DNA of 64,000 nucleotides from contig BSBM01000606.1 of assembly GCA_027924585.1 (NCBI GenBank), forward strand, positions 10,855,501 to 10,919,500, in the 5' to 3' direction. Shown one piece after another: positions 8,716 to 20,000 of the stretch (positions are counted from its first letter, which is position 1; each line of letters begins with the position of its first letter). The position numbers and the translations under genes were made by a program. The notes beneath the pieces are model-generated. The model saw only the letters and a program-made list of their open reading frames with translations. It searched no databases and was not told the DNA's origin. This DNA comes from Larix kaempferi. Its lineage: Eukaryota > Streptophyta > Pinopsida > Pinales > Pinaceae.

Positions 8716-10679
8716 GACAATTGTGTTTAATCCTTCCATGTTTTAATTCAGGAGGAATCTCTGGTGAAAAATATGAATTTTAACTGAATCTGGGTGAAAT
8801 TCTGCATCAGTATTAAGAGTTTTTCCATTATGTTAACTGATGGAAATACTAGCATAAGGGAAAAACTAGAAATTCAGAGCTATGTTGGTTTATAGAATGA
8901 TTGTTTGGTATTGGGAATAGCCAACTGGAAATTGGGGTTGGAAACCTATTTATGGGAAAATTTCCAAATGTAATTATCATGAAGCCACCTGTTGAAAATT
9001 TGAATTTTGAGAATTATTGGAAGTTAAAAAAAAATGATGTGGACCACCCAAAGTGCCACATGGATGGTGTAAGGTGGAGGTTCCATGTGGATTCCAGATG
9101 ATGTGGGTCTGCCACATGGGTTAGGGGTTGTGATGTGGACTAGCCACATCAACTAAGTGCTATAACACAGTTCGATGGTGTATATGAGCATAACACCTAA
9201 GCGATATCCCAATGAGCCATGAGATCAAAGATACAGAATGAAGGAATAGAACGAAAGGGAATAAACACCATAAACACGCAAGATCAGTCATACGTTTCCA
9301 CATTCGTCAGTTGTGGCTGACAGTGCACCGAAAAGTTGCACACTAGTTAACGGTGGGAAGGAAAGTCATTGGGTGGATCTCGTCTAACCACATTGCATAT
9401 TTTTACTAGAAATGAATCCAATGACATTGTTTACAAAACCTCTTCCTTTTTGAGTATTACAACTTTTAGTAAAGGAATACCACTAACACATTTCCTCCAA
9501 GGCCATGTGATATGGTGACCTGGTAGATGGGGAGGGTGACATGGAGACATGATTAGGTGACACATGGGACCCATCTAAAACCTCAACAGATACGTGTCAT
9601 GCCACATCAGCACCCTATCAAATTAACAAAAAAATAGAAAGTTAAGAAAAAAATAGAACCTAAAACTAGTTTTGGCCATAACATGAGCATTTTAACTAAA
9701 AATTTGATGAGACTTGCTCCATTTACACACCATTTATAGAGACTATAGGATTTCTACTGAGGGAATGGACCTATTTTGCTTCAATTTTGCATAAATTTCA
9801 ATTTAATGAGTTATGAAGGAACATAGCTTGAGGATGGAGCAATGGCTTGTTAAGGCGCAAATTGTTATGGTGCATCCATTATCCTACAACACAGATAACT
9901 TTAGATTCCTATGGAAAATTGATTAAAGGAGTGAAGCCGAGAGATTGAAAAAGGCCAAAATCCACTATTTAGGCATGTAGAGGGTCAATTTTTGAAAATT
10001 TGGAGACAAAAGTTGCCCAAGGACTCATAGCCAATTTTTTTCTGATTTCGACATTTAGTCTACTTGTCAATTCAAACAACTTTGATTTGAGGCAATTTTT
10101 CCAGAAATTAAAATTTGGTGATTATGATAGTGAAAGTGTTTGGGTACTCATAATCATATGGGATATCAATGCCTGATATAAAATATTTTCCATTTCCTTA
10201 CTAATTTTCTTCTACAGGTCTCAGAAGTTGGTCCTTCAGAATAAGTGCATTTACATAAACCATGTAAAATTTGACAAAAAGTATAATTTCGGAGAGATAT
10301 AGCTTTTAGCAGTGAATACTTTTAGAATTGAACATGCGTAGTAATTGGAGAGATGTCGGTAGGAGCTTAACAATGATGAAATCAATTGTGGATCAATACT
10401 TTTTTTCCCATAAATATAACCGAAAGGGGGTTGTAGTTTAATTTGACAAAATTTTCCCAGAAGGAATTTTCCAAAATTATCTTATGCATAAATTTTTATG
10501 AATTTCTGAAGAGATTTAACTAATAGTTTTTACTGATTTGAACACGTTGCAGATATTGGTACAGTGGGCTACTACAGGTTTATAGCTATCACAACATAGA
10601 ACATAATTGGAAAGTAAGGATGGAAGGAGGGGAACTTTCATACAATTTCAGAGAAGGATCCAAAGGGAAGAATATCAGT
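8716..10679. other. Unassigned sequence upstream of gypsy element A
   Basis: No ORF with a recognisable domain. 9037-9160 has a cluster of ATGTGG (four) and CCACAT (three) hexamers. The part nearest element A could be its leader or an unrelated LTR, but nothing here matches the element's 3' LTR at 14075-14710, so a 5' LTR was not found. Confidence 0.35.
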
Positions 10680-10802
10680 GTGGACAATGAAGAGAGCGAT
10701 TCTAATGAACACGGAGTTAACATAGAATCAATGGAACTGGTGTAAAATATGAAAACCTTAATGATGTAATTATAAAGTTATAACGATGATAATGAAATAA
10801 TA

Positions 10803-11935
10803 TTGAGGTCTCGTGAGCAACAAAATCAATTCAACACTCAACTTATGCAAAGATTAAATGTACTAGAGAAAAAATGCGGGATAGATCAACTTCATGCCCT
10901 AGAAAAGAAGACACAGAAAATTCAAAGAAGAGATTCTATTAGAAATATAGAAACTCAAAGAGTGCTACTAGAGATCATAGGAATCATTATTCATCACCTC
11001 ATGAAACCATGAGATCATATACAATAGAGGATTCTAGTAGTAGCCCAAAAATGTCTCCAAGGAGGCATCATAAAAGAAGGCATGTGGAAGAAGTGTTGCA
11101 ATGGGAGATTCGAAAGATTAATCCACCTAGTTTTGATGGTGAGAACAAGAAAGGAGAAGATGTTGAAGCTTACTTTTTAGGGATGAGGAAACACCTGTGA
11201 CTATGTAATTATTCTTCAAATATGGAGGCCATAGTTGTCATTTAAAACTTACATGGAAAATTTTCCATATGGTGGGATCAATTAGTAGAAGTGAAGCATA
11301 TCAGTGGGAAGAGAGTTTCATGGAAACAATTCAAAAAGTATTTTTAGAAGAAGTATTTATCTGAGCATTATTACAAAAGGAAAATGACGGACTTCTTTGA
11401 GTTCAATTTGGGAGCTATGAATATGGAAGAATATGAGATAAAATTACATGAGTTTGTGAAGTGTTTTAGGTTTATTAAAGAATAAAAGGTAAAAATATAA
11501 AGGTTCCGAAGTGGATTTCATATATTTTATAAATACATAATCAAACATGATGAATTTAAATCCTTTAAATAGAAAATTCGAAAGGCTAATCATCTATATG
11601 ATCAAAATAAAGGAAGAGAAGATGTACATAAATCTTAGAGAGAGAAGAAAAGAGAGATGCAAGATCAAAGGAAGAAAATATTCCAACCTCCCTTCTTAAG
11701 ATATTAATAGAATTCATTTCAACTGAGAAATCCAATTCGGAATGGACCAAAGATGATAGAGTCTCAAGGAAAATGAATAAATAAGCAAATGAAATGTTGG
11801 GGATGCAAAGGGAATCATACATTTAGAAATTGTCCTCATAGGGGAGACCAAATGAGAACTTTGCAAAACATACATGAAGAAAGGACAGTGGACGATGTCG
11901 CTAGAAACATTCCAAGAATTTATGCATCCATGGAT
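10803..11935 (+). pseudogene. Gypsy A gag with CCHC zinc knuckle
   Basis: Frames at 10803-11012 and 11009-11200 give a coiled-coil-like N-terminus and then NPPSFDGENKKGEDVEAYFL, the usual start of a retrotransposon gag core. Further gag-like segments run to about 11500 in changing frames. A complete knuckle CWGCKGNHTFRNC (CX2CX4HX4C) lies at 11795-11833. The whole is broken by stops and frameshifts. Confidence 0.65.
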
Positions 11936-11959
11936 TAACCAATAAGAAGAGTACTAGTC

Positions 11960-12345
11960 CAATATGATTAAGATTAAAGGTAAGATTATTGATCAACCCA
12001 TTGCTATTTTAATTGATTCAGGGGAAGTCATAGTTATATTATTTCTACCAATTTCACTAAAATATTTCAGCTAAACATAAGCAAACGTGATAAATCATGG
12101 TTGGTACAGTTGGCTACCGAAACCAAAAGAAGAATAAGTGAGATAGTAAAAGTTTATTCCTTAGATATGAATTGACTCCACACATTCACAGATTTGAACA
12201 TAATACCTTTTCGTTCTTACATTGTACTTATTGGAATGAACTGGTTGTATGCACACCATGTCATTTTAGAGTTCCATAGCAAGAATCACACTTTGCTTGA
12301 TGAAGAAGGAGACCATAAAATAATGAAAAGCATTCCACGGACTAT
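11960..12345 (+). pseudogene. Gypsy A protease remnant
   Basis: PIAILIDSG places the aspartic-protease triad D-S-G at 12015-12023. A later segment, PFRSYIVLIGMNWLYAHHVI at about 12208-12267, matches the conserved second half of gypsy proteases (ILGMDWL-like). The frame changes between the two parts. This enzyme would cleave the Gag-Pol polyprotein. Confidence 0.6.
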
Positions 12346-12439
12346 TTCATAAAGGTAGGTTTCAATTGTGTAGTTAAAAATAGTTTTTAGAAAAGGGTGT
12401 CAATTGTATGCAATTCATGTGGAAGAACCATAAAAGGAT

Positions 12440-13110
12440 AAGGTTACCAACTTGAAATATTTTCCAATAATACAGAAATATGCAAATGTGTTTAAAGAAA
12501 TACATGAGTTACCACCAACAAGAGATATTGAATTTTCTATTAACTTCATGCCTAGAGTTGCCCCAATTTCCAAAATAAAATATAGAATGAGTGCAGTTGA
12601 GTTGAAAGAGTTACAAATTCATCTTGAAGAATTATTGAAGAAGGGTTACATATGACCAAGTGTGTCTCCTCGGGGAGCACCAATACTCCTTGTAAAGAAT
12701 AAAAAAGGAACATTGACATTGTGTATTGACTTCATGAAATTAAATAAATTCATAGTGAAGGACAAATATTCTCTTCCCAAAATTGATGACTTGTTTGAAC
12801 AACTGAAGGGGGAAAATATTTACTCCAAGATAGACATGAGATCAGGTTATAATTAGGTGAGAATAAAGGATGAGGATATCAACAAAACAACTTTCAGGAC
12901 CCAATATGGTCATTATGAGTGTGTTCTATTTCCATTTGGATTATCAAATGCACCAACTATTTTTATGTGCTTAATGACGAGATATTTCGACAATATTTGG
13001 ATAAGTTTGTCATTGTATTTTAAGATGACATTCTTATTTTTTCAAAATCAGTGGAGGTGTATGATGAGCATGTGAGATTAGTTCTATAGGTGTCAAGGTA
13101 GATTCAATTA
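12440..13110 (+). pseudogene. Gypsy A reverse transcriptase
   Basis: Consecutive frames contain [45 protein letters not shown] and [17 protein letters not shown], all hallmark gypsy RT segments. The catalytic Asp-Asp pair (DDILIFSKS) is preserved at 13024-13029 but in a shifted frame with a stop just before it. Stops at 12653-12655 (TGA) and 12854-12856 (TAG) sit where Arg and Gln are usual, so they are likely C-to-T changes. Confidence 0.85.
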
Positions 13111-13119
13111 TATGTCAAG

Positions 13120-13614
13120 CTAAGTAAATGCTCATTCTATTGGAAACAAATTCAATATTTGCGACATATACTATTTGAGGAAGTTGTAGCAGTAGACCGA
13201 TGAAAGATTGAAGGTGTCATGGGGTGGAATACACCCAAAAATCTATGAGAGGTCAAATCATTTATGGGATTAGCTAGATATTATAGATGATTCATAAAAT
13301 GATTTTTGAAAGTAGCACATCCAATTACATCCTTGCAGAAGAAGGGAGACGAATTTGAATGGAAACCCAAGTTTGAAGAAAGATTCCAATAATTGAAGAG
13401 ATTGCTCACTAGTACACCAATTCTTAAGATTTCCGCTCCAAATGAAGATTTTGTGGTATGTCTACATGCTTATAAAAAAGTAATTGGTGGTTTAATTATA
13501 CAAGATGGTCATGTTGTTTGTTATGAATCTTGTAATTTGAACATAAAAAAAAGCTATGCCACACATGATTTAGAGTTGGATGCTATATTCCATGCCTTAA
13601 AAATGTGTATCTAA
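13120..13614 (+). pseudogene. Gypsy A connection and truncated RNase H domain
   Basis: A degraded tether (FMGLARYYR-like, 13260-13290) is followed by TSTPILKISAPNEDFVVCLH and then ATHDLELDAIFHALKMCI, the first half of a gypsy RNase H. The domain stops abruptly at 13614 where integrase C-terminal sequence begins. The first catalytic Asp (usually in a VCTDA-like motif) is replaced by Leu-His in this copy. Confidence 0.65.
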
Positions 13615-14009
13615 AAGTCAAGCGAAAGAAATTTTCCATGAAGCTTGGGATATGTTCTAATCTAATGCCTATATTTTGTGGGCCATTTGAAATATTAGCT
13701 AGGATATGGTGTGTTGCATATGACCTTGCACCACCTGCCTACATAAAAAGTGCATAATGTGTTTCATGTGCCTTTACTGAAAAATTATTTTCTTGATCCT
13801 AACAACATTATTGATTGGGACTTGATTTAGATGGAAACGAAAGGATATATACTGGCACTAGTTTAGTGTGCATCCTCTATAGGAAAGTCACATTGCTCCA
13901 GAACAGGGCCATTGCGCAAGTAAAGGTCGAGTGGACATATTACAACCTCGATGAAGAAACACGGGAGCTGGAGGATACAATGAGGAGACATACCCACAAA
14001 TATTTTTAA
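13615..14009 (+). pseudogene. Gypsy A integrase C-terminal part
   Basis: CGPFEILARIWCVAYDLAPP and HNVFHVPLLKNYFLDP match the linker that follows the integrase core in chromovirus-like gypsy elements. RKVTLLQNRAIAQVKVEWTY and ETRELEDTMRR then match the C-terminal chromodomain-like tail. The integrase zinc finger and D,D-35-E core are absent, so an internal deletion joins RNase H to this tail. Confidence 0.7.
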
Positions 14010-14059
14010 ATTTTGTATATGTAAATAGTGCTTGGATGCACTGAGGACGGTGCATAAAC

Positions 14060-14074
14060 TAAGGGGGAGGGGAA
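14060..14074 (+). other. Polypurine tract of gypsy A
   Basis: AAGGGGGAGGGGAA lies directly before the TGTAACATCC LTR start, the expected place for the plus-strand primer. Confidence 0.8.
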
Positions 14075-14710
14075 TGTAACATCCTATTTTTTACCCTAGT
14101 TATTAAATATGTAAATATTGATGAAATGACTAGAAGTCGGATATGAATTGTCCAACACGACCAAATTATGTAATTATGTACATTTTCACTTTTTTAATTT
14201 AAAAGTCATTACTACTATAGACTAAAGGACAAATAAGAAATGTGGGGCTATAATTCGACAAGAGGGAGAGCGGGAAGGGGGATAAAAGGGAGATGACCGT
14301 AGTGATTTATGAGTTAAGTAATTATCCGTAATATTCATTTTATCCTAATTTTTATAATCCGTCTTTATAAAATTGCATTATCCATAATCTTGGGTTAATT
14401 ATCCTAAGATTAGGATTAGAGGAGAAAAGTCCCATGTATGTCATTTTTCTAGTTTCTATCATCGATGCATGCCATTCGGACAATTCTCAACATGCATATA
14501 AACTATTTAGAACTAGTCATTCTGACATCATTTTGCCTTCATCATTTTTTGTTTTCGATCATTGAACCATCGCCCGTATCTTAGCTTGGAGGCATAATCT
14601 TTACTGTAGTTGGGACCCATACTGAGAATGGTTGAGTTTCATAGAATCTTGGCAGGAAGAGTCCCTAAACGACCTGTGTTAGAGCCCTCGGAGAGAATTG
14701 GGGTAACAAA
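14075..14710 (+). repeat. 3' LTR of gypsy A
   Basis: It starts TGTAACATCCTATTTTTTAC, a typical gypsy LTR start, right after the purine tract. GGGATAAAAGGG near 14280 could be its TATA region. The right end is put at GGGGTAACA near 14709 only because that is a plausible CA end; no second copy is available for comparison. Confidence 0.5.
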
Positions 14711-15079
14711 CTCGAGTGACTGTTAACTCAAAGAAGAGAGCTAGAGGGACTATTAACTCAAAGAATGAAGCCCTCTTCCTTGAGTTTTGCAGGCTTATGG
14801 GGGGAGGACTCGTAGTGGATTAGGATAGCTATAGAGGAAACAATGATACCTTTTTGTGGTTTAATAGGGGGTGGTTTGTTAAAGAAATATATAGATTGAC
14901 AAAGCCTATGGCTAAGAGGAACGTCCCTAGTCTATAGTGAATTGGTTATATTTTTAGATAAGTCTTCATTTATGTATAAATTATTGGTATTTATTTTGAT
15001 ATATATTATATCTAATTACTATTGCGATATATTGAAATGCACATCATTAATAAAACAATTTAAAAAAATAAACTTTTTA
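14711..15079. other. Unassigned sequence
   Basis: It holds two GACTRTTAACTCAAAGAA-like phrases (14719 and 14749) in otherwise featureless DNA. It may still belong to the element A LTR. Confidence 0.3.
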
Positions 15080-16290
15080 TCATGGTAATTAAATTTTCAT
15101 ATAAATTTTGTCATGCTATGTGAAATTTATTTTCTTAATTTTAGTAGTTCTAAAATATATTAATTTTGAATAATATGATAAATATTTTGATGTAAATATT
15201 ATTTTAATGTAAATATTATTTTAATGTAAATTATTTATATTTACTTTGAATTTTATTTTATTATTTAAAAACTATAAAGTTATTATTTTTTGCTATTTAA
15301 TATTTTAACATTTTTCTTCTTCTAAATTTGATGTTGAAAACCCTACCGAGAACAGAAGCAAACAAAATGTATATTCCCACCCTATTACAACTGAATCGTA
15401 ACGGAGCAATGCGTCTTTTCATTGTCTCTAATTCACAGGCTGTGAGAGAACGCAAAATTTTGGTCGTCTATTGATGGAACGGGCCAACAAATCCGATAAT
15501 TTCGGTGGGCATCTCCCTATCCATTAGGAGCCTATAAGTTTCACAGCAATAACATTATTGTCCTCGAATTTCTGTCATTTCCAGTATTCAACTTGTGCAT
15601 TATTTTTCCTCTTACGATCATTGTCCCAACTTGGATGAAACGAAAAGAATTCCTGCCAAGGTACCATTAAACTGTTCATTGACTAGAGTTGTCTATTCGA
15701 TCAGCTGTAATTATAATTAAATAGCATGGTCAGTAAAATATGCTCCGGAAAAGAGCCTTTTAGACACTTGTATGATAGATCTTTCACATCATCTAGATTC
15801 TTTCTGTGAGCTAAAAATATGCACAGTTAGTTGCACGAAGAAAGAGTGGATTGAATGTGACGCGAAAATGAATAATTACGGACAGCCTTCACATGCTGTG
15901 TTGAATTGCCATGCACTAAATTCATATTCATTGAATGGTTGGATACCTTTTACGATAATAGCTTCGATCAAATCCATTGCCATCATGCAACATGGGAAGG
16001 CGTACGTTCATGTCTTTACCAGAAAAAGGAGATGCATGCATTCTTTGTCGAAGATTAAAGATTAAAAACGGAAAAGAATGACGAAATTGTTCATTAATCG
16101 ATTAGTAAACGGAAATAAAGATCATCAAAGATAAACATGTGCAGGCACTGAAAGGGAAATTCGACGTCTCATATTTTATTATTATTATAATATTATAAGC
16201 ATAACTATAAAAAACTTTAACGAAAATATCTCTACTATGAAGCACATAAAATATAACTATTAGACCTCCCTTGAAGCTTGGATTCAACTT
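15080..16290 (+). repeat. Dispersed repeat R1, copy with deletions
   Basis: Its AT-rich head (15080-15320) matches 51440-51620 and 57840-58020, and its body (15370-16100) matches 47880-48600 and 58545-59330. The block between head and body seen in the 57596-59530 copy is missing. The G-box and TATA region and about 100 bp of the ORF are also deleted. MKRKEFLPRYH followed by a stop (near 15640) and the ORF end NCHALNSYSLNG are conserved with the other copies. Homology runs to about 16280. Confidence 0.75.
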
Positions 16291-17039
16291 TTTCAACTTT
16301 TAGGAATTGGGTCTTTCCTAAAAATTGTGAAAGCATAGACTAATAATGGAAAATTAAAGAGTTTCATTTAATTCCCTGTATATCGTACCAAATATTTTAG
16401 CTGGAAAATCGCAATGCTTTTACAACTTAGGACCCTTGAACTGATAAATTAATCTGCCAGTGGAAAACAAACAAAAACAATGTAAACAATGTAATATCAT
16501 ACTTTGAGAATATAATCAATTCAATTGAAATTATAAAAATTAAAAATGAAAATATAATCAATTTAATTTGACGGGGACTAATATCATAGCAAAAAAAATC
16601 ATTAAATTGTTGGAGTTACACATATAGTTTAGAAAAAAAAACGCCATATAATCCAAATTTCCAAATGTTGCCATCGAAATTGTCAGGCAATTGTTAACTT
16701 ATGATTGGCATCATCTTAGTAGGCGGTGCAAGTTTGAAGGGCCTAAAATTCAGCTTGTAGAATGGTTCTTCATCCCTTAATGAATGATGGATTCATTTTT
16801 TTCCTTCTCATGAATATCAAACAATAGTCAATGCCACCCCTACTTAGCCCGGAGTGAAAAATAAAATTCCCTTAGCATAGAATAATATGAGTGACTTAGG
16901 TATTAAGAGTATTCGCTTTAAGATATTTTTTCTCTTCACCTTTGACATGACATAACAATTAATTTGAATTTGAAATTAATGACTACTTAAATGGTAAATG
17001 AATAACATTACTCTTATGTTAAATACATAAAGAAGACAC
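16291..17039. other. Unassigned AT-rich sequence
   Basis: No ORF with recognisable features. Bases 17035-17039 (GACAC) are the probable left target duplication of gypsy element B. Confidence 0.4.
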
Positions 17040-20000
17040 TATAATGTTTTTTTTTAATTTTTTTTATAAAAATGTCGAGTTTTTCACTTTTTCCTCAATT
17101 TTGACTTTTGATTAGTTTTGATGCCTACATCCCAAATTTGTCCCAAATGATCCCAAATCTTATGAGAAAGTATATGACTAATATCAGGACTTGAATATAA
17201 TGTGGAGGGATAATATATGGCCACCAAAAGACTTCTGCAAACTCTTTTAAGATTTTGGACGAAGTATGCAATTTTACTAGTAATTTGGGGTTCAAATACC
17301 CCTCGGGTAAGTATTGAAAATGGTTTCCCAAATGCCTCAAAACCCACTTCAATTTCTAAATAGAGGTGGGGGTTGTTTCAAAGATGTTATTAAGGTCCCA
17401 AATGCACCATTAATTAGTTATTAAGTCTGTTCCAACCCTCTCCCAAACAACAACAAAAACCACTAATTCGACCCTTGGGGAAATGGCACCAAATCTTCTT
17501 CAAATGCAAATAAACTGAGTATAATGACTTCAAATGCTCAAGTGATGAATATGAAACTTGTATAGACATCAATGGCACTCCATTCATCACAAATATATCA
17601 TAGGAACATTCTTTTATTCAAAATCATCAGCATTATAATGGCATACATCTATGTAGTGGGGAAATGGTCATTGTTTTCTCATTAATCATCATTTTTACAT
17701 ACAACCACTTGGTATTTTGACCTAAGACTTTCTGAAGATGAAGAAAAGAGTATATAAATCTTATTAAAATCATAAATACATCATGATAAGCTCTCCCAAG
17801 AAGTACAAGAGCTCAACGAAACCACGAACCCTCGAGGAGCATGAATATGCCTTCAAAATTGGAAATGGTTGAGAGATGGTGCTGCACTAAACAAAACCAA
17901 GAGATGCCCTGTAGCCTATAATTGCAAATACAAAATCCATTAAAGCTCCATGACAGACCTGAGTGGCCTCTCCAAACACCATTTTGGATGGGAATCTTTC
18001 ACCCTCAAAATTGGCTAAGGCAAGAAATTAGTCATCCACTAGCTCTCTCTTCACAAATGCAATTTTTCTCCAAATGATCAAAAGCCATTCTCATACTTGA
18101 TTTCTATATTTTATAGCCATCATTAGCCTCCTATGGTGTAACATACCCTTTAAGCTAGAAAACATTTTGTGTTAAGAAACATTATGATAACTTTTATTGT
18201 AAAGTTTATGTTGGACAGGTGTTCAAGGATGACTGTAATTTGAACAATATATTATTATTTAATAAATAAAATTGGAGACAAACACCTAAGAGGACTGTTG
18301 AAAGAGTGGTTACTGATCCACTAGGTGGAATGGAATCTGGTGTAGAAGGCAATTGACAAATGGCAGCATCATGATGCAACTAACTAGCTGTTGGTATGGG
18401 ACAACCCCCTTGAAATGTGGTCATAGTGCCCTGAAATATGGGACTGGAGCTTGAGGCTCATTTATTCCAAACTGACCACTAAAAGACCCAAGCAGTCTAT
18501 ATAATAGCCATCAAATATTAAACTGAGGTTCATCACTTTTCCTGACGAGGAAATTTACCTTGGGGTTTTGCTGTGTTTGCACCCAAGAGATTTGATGAGG
18601 GGATATGCTCTTGTTGATCATGTTGTGAGTCTTCCAAACTCTTATTGAGTTCAGGAGGTTGATGCTGAGTGGAGAAGGCATTTTTCAGGAGGTTGATACC
18701 GAGTGGAGAAGGTAATTTTGAGTGCCTTGCTTCTACATAGATTCCACTCATTTATTGAATTAGTAATCAGGCTCGGGTGTTCACTAGAAGTCAGCAGTTG
18801 AGCTACTTCTTCTGAAGCAGGTTGGGAGGAACAGGCCTCCTTGGGTATTTGCAGCCCTATCATCTGTTACAGGTTCTATTGTCTTATTTGTTTTATTTTG
18901 AATCCTGTTATCTATTTTTGTATGTTTACAGTTCTGCTATTTATTAAGCTTTCACTGTTTATTCTAAAAGTTATTTCAGTTCCTGTGTAAATTAATATTT
19001 CCATATAAATTTGATTTCATTGAATAAAATAGTTTCTGTATTTTTCGCCATGCAAAAAGGAATAGCATCGTACTCCCATACAGAAATAGATTAAAATAGA
19101 TAAGATATGATAGGCAAACTGCCATGGTGATGGAAGTACTATTTTATATAATTTGTTAAATTATCTGCTAATATTAATTAGCATTATCTACTACATGTTA
19201 CTCACAGTACTATTCTTATGTTCATTATTTTCATCAAAATAGTAAATCTACTTCATAGAAATAACAAAGTTTATATTAGATAAAGAAATCATTTCTGCTC
19301 TTGACATTATTGTTTTCTAAATGTTTATTTTCAAAGAATAACTATAGTTTGCTGTTATTTATCATTATTATACATATAGGATAGTTAGACAATTAAGAAG
19401 TGTCATATTCATAAACCTAGGGTTTTTACATTTCATTTTCAAAACTATTATTAGTTCATGCCTTATCTATAAACAATTTTAATATCTCACGGCTCATAGC
19501 CAACAATTGCAAACTTATGACATAACATTGTTATTCTTTTACACTTCGACATAGTTTAAGTCTCAGTATTAACAATAAAACTTATTAGATATTACATTGT
19601 TCATGAAACTACTCTAAACATTAGCTTCCAACCAATAGAGAGTTGCATATACAAAAACAAGGAGCAGGGCCAAGTCCTACCATCCATAGAAAAACAAACC
19701 CTGTATTCGAAATGAAAATATAGCATGTTTTATATTTATTTAACCACTATTTCTCAGAACTGGTTATTACAATCTACATCTACACATCACAGTGATTTTA
19801 ACTCAAAGGTTTGTAAAAACTCAAGTATCATTTCATTATATAAATTCATCGAAACACAGGTTCGATTCATGGGCCATGCCCCTTATTGATGAAACAAAAC
19901 ATTAAATAACAACACAGTTTTTGAAAACGATTCTTATATAAAACTCGACAGAGTTTAAACACTCATTTAGCAGAGGTACATTATCTAGGTCAACAACTTA

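Larger units (their letters stand above)
10680..14710 (+). mobile_element. Ty3/gypsy element A, decayed, internally deleted
   Basis: Gag remnants, CCHC knuckle, DSG protease, reverse transcriptase, start of RNase H, integrase C-terminal domain, purine tract and 3' LTR follow in gypsy order on the plus strand. Most of the RNase H and the integrase zinc and catalytic domains are missing at a junction near 13615. No 5' LTR is recognisable, so the left end is nominal. Many stops and frame changes exclude function. Confidence 0.75.

Noticed and set aside
9640-10679. 5' LTR of gypsy A
   Set aside because: No stretch matches the 3' LTR at 14075-14710 and no primer-binding site was found.
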